A DNA stretch of 11,509 bases from Moraxellaceae bacterium UBA2477 (GTDB lineage Bacteria; Pseudomonadota; Gammaproteobacteria; Pseudomonadales; Moraxellaceae). Below are positions 6,523 through 11,509 of the stretch, piece by piece. A program made the position numbers and the translations under genes. Position 1 is the stretch's first letter. Every line of letters begins with the position of its first letter. Where the stretch lies: NCBI GenBank assembly GCA_002342025.1, contig DDPD01000007.1, forward strand, positions 1 to 11,509, given 5' to 3'. A model generated the notes under the pieces. The model was given only the letters and a program-made list of their open reading frames with translations, made no database searches and was not told the origin of the DNA.

Positions 6523-7163
6523 TCCAAGGTCTGTACGCCATCACGGATTCACAGCTGGGCGATCACTTGTTGGCTTCGGTGGCTGCCGCGCTCGCTGGGG
6601 GAGCGCGCGTCGTGCAATACCGAGACAAAATAGCAGACCGTCTTAACCCTGCCGATTTTGAGCGCGAACAGGCGCGTCGGCTGGACGAGGCTTCGGCCCT
6701 ACTCGCGCTGTGTCGCCAATATCAAGTTCCGCTACTCATTAATGATGATGTTGAGCTGGCTGCCCGCATTTCTGCCGACGGCGTTCACCTCGGGCAGAGC
6801 GATGGTCAGGTTGCCACCGCAAGGGCCCACTTAGGTGAGCACGCTATCATTGGCGTGACCTGTCATAACCGTATTGAGTTAGCCCTTCAAGCCGTGCGTG
6901 ACGGAGCAAGCTATGTCGCGTTCGGCGCCGTATTTGCCTCAGCCACCAAACCCCAGGCACAGCTTTGTTCGCTCGCCACGCTGCGTGCGGCGCGAGCACA
7001 ATTAACCTTACCTTTAGTAGCGATAGGCGGCATTACGCCGGATAATGTGGCATCCGTTATTGACGCTGGCGCTGATGCGGTTGCGGTCATCGCCAACCTT
7101 TGGCAAGCCCCCGACATACGCCAACGCGCACAACAATTTTCTCAGGAGTTTATTCAGCCATGA
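6519..7163 (+). CDS. thiE: Thiamine-phosphate synthase
   Basis: ThiE couples HMP pyrophosphate with thiazole phosphate to give thiamin phosphate. The chosen product is 214 residues, the usual family size, with a TIM-barrel fold. Motifs are [10 protein letters not shown] (residues 4-13), VVQYRDK (31-37), [10 protein letters not shown] (72-81), GVHLGQSD (88-95), IIGVTCHN (110-117), [14 protein letters not shown] (132-145) and [11 protein letters not shown] (167-177). I chose GTG 6519 because the family begins GLYAITD and the GTG overlaps the thiD stop as GTGA. An ATG at 6477 lies 42 bases inside thiD and would add 14 atypical residues. Between RDK and RRLDEA there are about 12 extra residues (near 38-52) compared with the common form as I recall it. 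Confidence 0.94.
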   Translation: MIQGLYAITDSQLGDHLLASVAAALAGGARVVQYRDKIADRLNPADFEREQARRLDEASALLALCRQYQVPLLINDDVELAARISADGVHLGQSDGQVATARAHLGEHAIIGVTCHNRIELALQAVRDGASYVAFGAVFASATKPQAQLCSLATLRAARAQLTLPLVAIGGITPDNVASVIDAGADAVAVIANLWQAPDIRQRAQQFSQEFIQP

Positions 7164-8446
7164 CCAGCAATCGTTCCGATCGTTTATTCGCTGCTGCATG
7201 CGAGGTCATTCCCGGCGGTGTCAATTCGCCGGTACGAGCGTTTCGCGGGGTTGGTGGCAATCCGGTATTTTTTGCCCGTGCTCAAGGCGCTTATTTATTT
7301 GACGCCGATGACCGCTGCTATATCGATTACGTCTGCTCTTGGGGGCCGGCGATTTTGGGTCACGCTCATCCGGAGGTGATTCGCGAAGTACAAGAGGCGG
7401 CCACACTCGGCCTCTCTTTTGGTGCGCCTACGGAAGTGGAAGTTGAAATGGCCACGCGCGTGCGTGAGTTAATGCCGAGCATGGAGTTGATCCGAATGGT
7501 CAGCTCCGGCACCGAAGCCACCATGAGTGCGATTCGACTCGCACGTGGCTATACGCGCCGCGATGTCTTGGTGAAGTTTGAGGGCTGCTATCACGGGCAC
7601 TCCGATTCCTTGTTGGTTAAAGCGGGTTCCGGCGCGCTCACGCTCGGTGTCCCCAGCTCGGCCGGCGTACCCGACAGCCTCGCGGTCCATACCATTACCC
7701 TGCCCTACAACGACTTGGCGAGCGCTCAAGCTTTCTTTGCTGAGCGAGGGCATGAAGTGGCCTGTGTCATCGTAGAGCCGGTCGCGGGCAACATGAACTT
7801 GATTCCACCGCTGCCGGGCTTCCTGCAGGGCTTGCGTGAGATCTGTGATCGCTCCGGCGCGGTTCTCATTTTTGATGAAGTGATGACAGGTTTTCGTGTT
7901 GCCTTAGGCGGCGCTCAAGCCCTTTATGGTGTGACCCCCGACTTAACTACCTTGGGCAAAATTATTGGCGGTGGTATGCCGGTCGGCGCCTTTGGCGGTA
8001 AGCGTGACATCATGGAATGCATCGCGCCTCTGGGCCCGGTGTATCAAGCCGGCACCCTGTCGGGCAACCCCATTGCCATGCGCGCTGGCCTCATGACATT
8101 AAAGCTCATTAGCCAGCCCGGCTTTCATGAGCAATTAAGTGCCAACACGCGCGCACTTTGTGACGGCTTAGAAGCTGCTGGTCGCGCCGCGGGCGTGGCC
8201 ATCACCACACATCAAGTGGGTGGCATGTTCGGCATCTTCTTTAATGACAAACCGGTGTGGTCTTACAGCGATACGATGGCCTGCGATGTCGAGCACTTCA
8301 AACGCTTTTTCCATGCCATGTTAGAAGAAGGCATTTATTTAGCCCCCTCGGCATTTGAAGCCGGCTTTGTCTCCATTGCACACACCAGTGCCGACATTGC
8401 CAATACCATCGCTGCCGCCGAGCGTGCCCTACTGGCCACCCGCTAA
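7160..8446 (+). CDS. hemL: Glutamate-1-semialdehyde 2,1-aminomutase
   Basis: HemL isomerises glutamate-1-semialdehyde to 5-aminolevulinate, the last step of the C5 tetrapyrrole route, with PLP, in the cytoplasm. The 428-residue protein has the usual length. It begins with [20 protein letters not shown] (residues 9-28). It carries the class III aminotransferase segments [19 protein letters not shown] (114-132), [13 protein letters not shown] (140-152), [12 protein letters not shown] (206-217), [13 protein letters not shown] (236-248) and [18 protein letters not shown] (263-280) with the PLP lysine Lys267. The ATG at 7160 overlaps the thiE stop (ATGA), with AGGAG at 7144-7148. An in-frame ATG at 7100 would lie inside thiE and add 20 unrelated residues. 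The DUF3108 gene abuts its stop. Confidence 0.97.
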   Translation: MTSNRSDRLFAAACEVIPGGVNSPVRAFRGVGGNPVFFARAQGAYLFDADDRCYIDYVCSWGPAILGHAHPEVIREVQEAATLGLSFGAPTEVEVEMATRVRELMPSMELIRMVSSGTEATMSAIRLARGYTRRDVLVKFEGCYHGHSDSLLVKAGSGALTLGVPSSAGVPDSLAVHTITLPYNDLASAQAFFAERGHEVACVIVEPVAGNMNLIPPLPGFLQGLREICDRSGAVLIFDEVMTGFRVALGGAQALYGVTPDLTTLGKIIGGGMPVGAFGGKRDIMECIAPLGPVYQAGTLSGNPIAMRAGLMTLKLISQPGFHEQLSANTRALCDGLEAAGRAAGVAITTHQVGGMFGIFFNDKPVWSYSDTMACDVEHFKRFFHAMLEEGIYLAPSAFEAGFVSIAHTSADIANTIAAAERALLATR

Positions 8447-9583
8447 ATGATACGCCGGCCGCTGCTCTGGGCGCTGACACTGTCAGCGTTCGTGCACGCG
8501 TGCTGGTTCATTGATGTCAATGTGTCGTGGCCTTGGCAAAAGGCTGCGGTCGATGAAGTAGTGGAGCGGAAAAAAGCAGAGGCCGTTAAACGCGTGAGGC
8601 TGGCCGCCAAGCCGGTCACGCCACCCAACGCAGTGATGCAAGTCACTTTGCTAAATGCTGTATCCCCTACCGTCTCCTCACCCACATCGCCGCTCAAGGC
8701 AGCGCCTCCGACGCCCGCTGATAACGTCAATGCAGCACCCTCTGCGGCCCCTCCTTCACCGGAGCAAACCTCGACGCCTGTGATCGCAGCCCCCGAACCT
8801 GAGCTCACGTTTCCACTGTCTGTTTTGGCAAAGCAGCGCGCCCACTACTATGGCTTCACCATGGATTTAAGTCAGCAATGGCTCATGGAAGGCACGCGCT
8901 ATGTCATTCGCAATGAAGCTCGAAAATTCGGCTTCAAAGCGGAGATTTTGAGTGAGGGCAACGTCGCTGTTGATGGCTTGCAGCCTGAACGTTACCAACT
9001 TTCGTTGAACAACACACTGCGCAACTTCGCCCACTTTGATCGCGCGCAGAATCAGCTACTGCACGGCAAAGCGGGCAACCCGAAAGTCGCACCACTCACG
9101 GCAGATATGCAGGACATGGCCAGCCTACCGTTTCATGTGGCGGTCACGTATGAAGGCACGGCTGACCGTAAATTAATGGTCACCACGGGCAGCTCGGTGT
9201 ACGAAATTACCTTGCGCGTCGTGGCGGAAGAAACCCTGAAGCTGCCGGGTGGCACGGTGAAAACCATACACCTGCAAGGCAATCGCACACGCAACGATGG
9301 CACGCGCCAAGAAGGCTACAATATTTGGCTGGCGCCGGCCTATCGCAACTTCCCTGTGCGCTTTAGCGGACCAGACAGCAAGGGAAATTTGCTGGAGATG
9401 TCGGTCAGCTCACTCGCCTTTGATGGCAAAAATGTATTTGGCAGCGATCTGCCGGCGCTGCCCGACAACGACGTACTCGAAGGTATCCCAGCGCAAATAC
9501 AATCAGATCACTTGAACGATGTTGTTCCCATGCCTGTGACACCGCCCGCGCCCGAGCAAGCACAGCCCTTAGCGCCGGAATAA
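8447..9583 (+). CDS. DUF3108-domain envelope protein with TonB-like N-terminal anchor
   Basis: Function is unknown. The 378-residue protein starts MIRRPLLWALTLSAFVHACW, a basic then hydrophobic segment with a His in it (residues 1-22), similar in style to the single N-terminal anchor of TonB/TolA-type proteins. A charged stretch (38-56) and a Pro/Ala/Ser-rich region (about 56-120) follow, which would cross part of the periplasm. Residues about 130-340 match the DUF3108 pattern, a beta-rich periplasmic domain (YYGFTMDLSQQW, LSLNNTLRNFAHFDR, LKLPGGTVKTIHLQG, YNIWLAPAYRNFPVRF). The last 25 residues are again Pro-rich. It begins directly after the hemL stop with no visible strong ribosome site, so translation is probably coupled to hemL. 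The C-terminal end overlaps mrcB on the other strand. A tie to the heme or thiamin genes is not evident. Confidence 0.8.
   Translation: MIRRPLLWALTLSAFVHACWFIDVNVSWPWQKAAVDEVVERKKAEAVKRVRLAAKPVTPPNAVMQVTLLNAVSPTVSSPTSPLKAAPPTPADNVNAAPSAAPPSPEQTSTPVIAAPEPELTFPLSVLAKQRAHYYGFTMDLSQQWLMEGTRYVIRNEARKFGFKAEILSEGNVAVDGLQPERYQLSLNNTLRNFAHFDRAQNQLLHGKAGNPKVAPLTADMQDMASLPFHVAVTYEGTADRKLMVTTGSSVYEITLRVVAEETLKLPGGTVKTIHLQGNRTRNDGTRQEGYNIWLAPAYRNFPVRFSGPDSKGNLLEMSVSSLAFDGKNVFGSDLPALPDNDVLEGIPAQIQSDHLNDVVPMPVTPPAPEQAQPLAPE
8472..8488. repeat. 17-bp perfect inverted repeat at the start of the DUF3108 gene
   Basis: CGCTGACA (8472-8479) and TGTCAGCG (8481-8488) form perfect 8-bp arms around one central base, about 25 bp after the start codon. 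As RNA it would form a stem of about seven base pairs with a tri-nucleotide loop. No T-tract follows. It encodes ALTLSA in the anchor segment, so chance within coding sequence is possible. Confidence 0.4.
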
Positions 9584-11509
9584 ATTCAAAACGCCATCCA
9601 CCATGGAGTCGATGAAAGCCGGCACACCCCCACTGGCACAAGGGGTTTGCTCCACGGGCAAGGCCTTTGCAGATACCGGAACTTGTATAGAACCACTGCA
9701 GGTTTCGGCGCTAAGACGCCCTGTGGCGACATCAATCCAAGGCCATGTAACCCCTTCTGGCATCGCCGGCATGGGCGCAACTGGTTGCAAGCGGTGCATG
9801 AACTCGACCCACACCGGCAACGCGCCCGTGCCGCCCGATAAGCCTATCGGCTGATTATCATCGCGGCCCAGCCAAACGACAGCCAAGGTGCGGCCAGCAC
9901 TACCGGCAAACCAGCTATCCCTCATGTCGTTGGTTGTTCCCGTCTTACCCGCCAGCACCCAAGTGGAGGGCAGGCGCTGATAGGCCGGTGCACCCGTGCC
10001 CTGACGCATCACTTGCTGCATGCCGTAATGCAGTAAGTAGGCATCTGCGGGGTCAATGATTTGTTGGCGTTCGCTAACGAACTGCTGCAAGGGGCGGCCT
10101 TGAGCATCCAAGACAGCCACAATACTTTGTAATGGGGCGCGCACCCCGCCAGACAGCAAGGTTTGATACAGCTGCAGCACCTGCATCGGCGTTTGATTCA
10201 AGGCACCCAACAGCAGTGACGGGTAGGGCTTGCTATCCACCTTCACGCCAACTTGCTGCAAAGTTTGCATAAACGCTGGCAAACCTAAGGTCATACCGAG
10301 ACGGACAGACGCTTGGTTATAGGAGTGAGCTAATGCACTTTGTAGCGTTACCGTGCCATGACTTTCCTGGTCGTAGTTTTGCGGCTGCCACAATTTGCCA
10401 CCATCACTGACCACATCAACGGGCCCATCATCCACCGGAGACGCCCACGTGTATTGCCCCGTACCCAAGGCCGTCAGATAGATTAGCGGCTTGAGCAGCG
10501 AACCGACTTGGCGCGACGCATCAATGGCACGGTTGTAGCCAGTAAAGGTGCCGGAGCCACCGACCAGCGCCCGCAATTCACCGGTTTGATTATCTGCGGC
10601 GACCACCACACCTTCGACCTTAGTTAGGCTGCGGCCTTGACCGCGTAGACGCTCAATGGTGCTCGCCAGCGCGCGCTCCGCCGCATTTTGCATACGCGGA
10701 TCTAAGGTGGTGAAAATCTGCAAGCCTTGGCTGCTTAAATCCTCGGGCTGATAACTTTCACGCAGCTGACGCCGCACTAAATCGAGAAAGTCGGGGTACA
10801 CATTGCTGGCAGCCGTTGGCTTCGCAATCACACCCAGCGGCATACTCATCGCCTGATCACGAATAGGCGCGCTAATAAACCCTTCGCGATACAAGTTATC
10901 CAGCACGATATTGCGGCGCTCGCGCGCGCGTTCGGGCTGACGACGCGGATTGTAATAAGAGGGACCTTTCACCATACCCACAAGCAATGCCACTTGCGGC
11001 AAGGACAACTCAGCAATGGGTTGGCCAAAATAATACTGTGCCGCCAGCCCGAAGCCGTTCACAGAGCGCGACCCTTGCTGCCCGAGATTCACTTCGTTGA
11101 GGTAGGTTTCGAGAATTTCATTCTTTTCGTAATGCCACTCCAACAGCATTGCCATCAGCGCTTCATTCACTTTACGCCGCAGCGAGCGCTCGTCGGTTAG
11201 GTAGAAGTTTTTCACCAGCTGCTGTGTCAGCGTACTGCCGCCCTGACGCACGGCTCCGCTGGTAAAGTTCACCCACACGGCACGCATAATGCCGCGCACA
11301 GATATACCAATGTGATGATAAAAACGCTGATCTTCGGTTGCGATTAAGGCGTCCACCAAATGCGGGGGCGCTTCCTTCAGCTGAATCAGCACGCGATCTT
11401 CATTTTGACTCGGGTAAATTCCGCCAATGACCATGGGCTCAAGTTGCACACTGCCATTGGCACTGGGCAGCGTGCTGGCCAGAGAGCTGATGCGTTGATC
11501 GCTAAACTG
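9569..11509 (-). CDS. mrcB: Penicillin-binding protein 1B, bifunctional transglycosylase/transpeptidase (5' end missing)
   Basis: PBP1b polymerises lipid II into glycan strands and cross-links them at the inner membrane. The frame is open to the right edge (11509), so the start, membrane anchor and most of the UB2H region are outside; a GTG at 11449 is an internal valine codon. Counting from it: the GT51 domain has ATEDQRFY with catalytic Glu39, GGSTLTQQLVKN (70-81) and ETYLNEVNLGQ with Glu119. The transpeptidase has the SxxK motif in GSLLKP (Ser317, Lys320), SYN (376-378) and KTGTT (502-506). Alignment with E. coli PBP1b is clear from memory through GYNRA, LLGALN and AGKTGTTN. The C-terminal tail is short, with Cys584 and Cys604 that could form a disulfide, and lacks the Gln-rich extension of E. 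coli. The stop overlaps the DUF3108 gene by 15 bp. Confidence 0.95.
   Translation of the reverse strand, partial: QFSDQRISSLASTLPSANGSVQLEPMVIGGIYPSQNEDRVLIQLKEAPPHLVDALIATEDQRFYHHIGISVRGIMRAVWVNFTSGAVRQGGSTLTQQLVKNFYLTDERSLRRKVNEALMAMLLEWHYEKNEILETYLNEVNLGQQGSRSVNGFGLAAQYYFGQPIAELSLPQVALLVGMVKGPSYYNPRRQPERARERRNIVLDNLYREGFISAPIRDQAMSMPLGVIAKPTAASNVYPDFLDLVRRQLRESYQPEDLSSQGLQIFTTLDPRMQNAAERALASTIERLRGQGRSLTKVEGVVVAADNQTGELRALVGGSGTFTGYNRAIDASRQVGSLLKPLIYLTALGTGQYTWASPVDDGPVDVVSDGGKLWQPQNYDQESHGTVTLQSALAHSYNQASVRLGMTLGLPAFMQTLQQVGVKVDSKPYPSLLLGALNQTPMQVLQLYQTLLSGGVRAPLQSIVAVLDAQGRPLQQFVSERQQIIDPADAYLLHYGMQQVMRQGTGAPAYQRLPSTWVLAGKTGTTNDMRDSWFAGSAGRTLAVVWLGRDDNQPIGLSGGTGALPVWVEFMHRLQPVAPMPAMPEGVTWPWIDVATGRLSAETCSGSIQVPVSAKALPVEQTPCASGGVPAFIDSMVDGVLNLFRR

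Noticed and set aside
8443..8808. Minus-strand 121-residue open frame, Gly/Ala/Ser/Thr-rich, opposite the DUF3108 gene
   Set aside because: Its low-complexity composition is the complement of the Pro/Ala-rich stalk coding sequence; no start signal is visible.
11447..11449. GTG 11449 as the true start of mrcB
   Set aside because: The frame stays open through the right edge with PBP1b-like sequence upstream, and a start here would remove the membrane anchor required by the family.

Overview
The window looks like a housekeeping stretch of a beta- or gammaproteobacterial chromosome. The order tyrS / anmK / erpA / bactofilin / DUF6776-type protein / argC is a conserved arrangement in Pseudomonas-like gammaproteobacteria and in several betaproteobacteria, and thiD-thiE-hemL is also a Pseudomonas-like cluster. 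A PBP1b-type peptidoglycan synthase and a DUF3108 protein fit either class. I cannot place the genus. I see no insertion sequence, prophage, CRISPR array or tRNA gene, and no sign of recent transfer.

Layout, left to right. Positions 1-112 follow the end of tyrS. They hold a strong hairpin and then a near-consensus leftward promoter (TTGACA, 16-bp spacer, TATAAT, GC-rich discriminator) that fires out of the window. It looks like an rRNA or other stable-RNA promoter. tyrS (minus) and anmK (plus) are divergent. anmK converges on a minus-strand block read argC, DUF6776 membrane protein, bactofilin, erpA. A candidate IscR type-1-like operator overlaps a probable separate promoter just upstream of erpA. 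argC is divergent from a tightly packed plus-strand operon, hemJ-thiD-thiE-hemL-DUF3108, in which every junction overlaps or abuts. mrcB (PBP1b) enters from the right edge on the minus strand and lacks its N-terminal part. Its 3' end overlaps the DUF3108 gene by 15 bp.

Themes. Tetrapyrrole synthesis (hemL early, hemJ late) is interleaved with thiamin phosphate synthesis (thiD, thiE). Cell-envelope functions recur: anhydroMurNAc recycling (anmK), a bactofilin scaffold next to a membrane-anchored coiled-coil protein, a DUF3108 envelope protein and PBP1b. Iron-sulfur cluster delivery (erpA) carries the most informative regulatory signal. No plainly new multi-gene system is visible. The items most worth checking are the IscR-like site, the edge promoter, the DUF6776/bactofilin pair and the TonB-like N-terminus of the DUF3108 protein.
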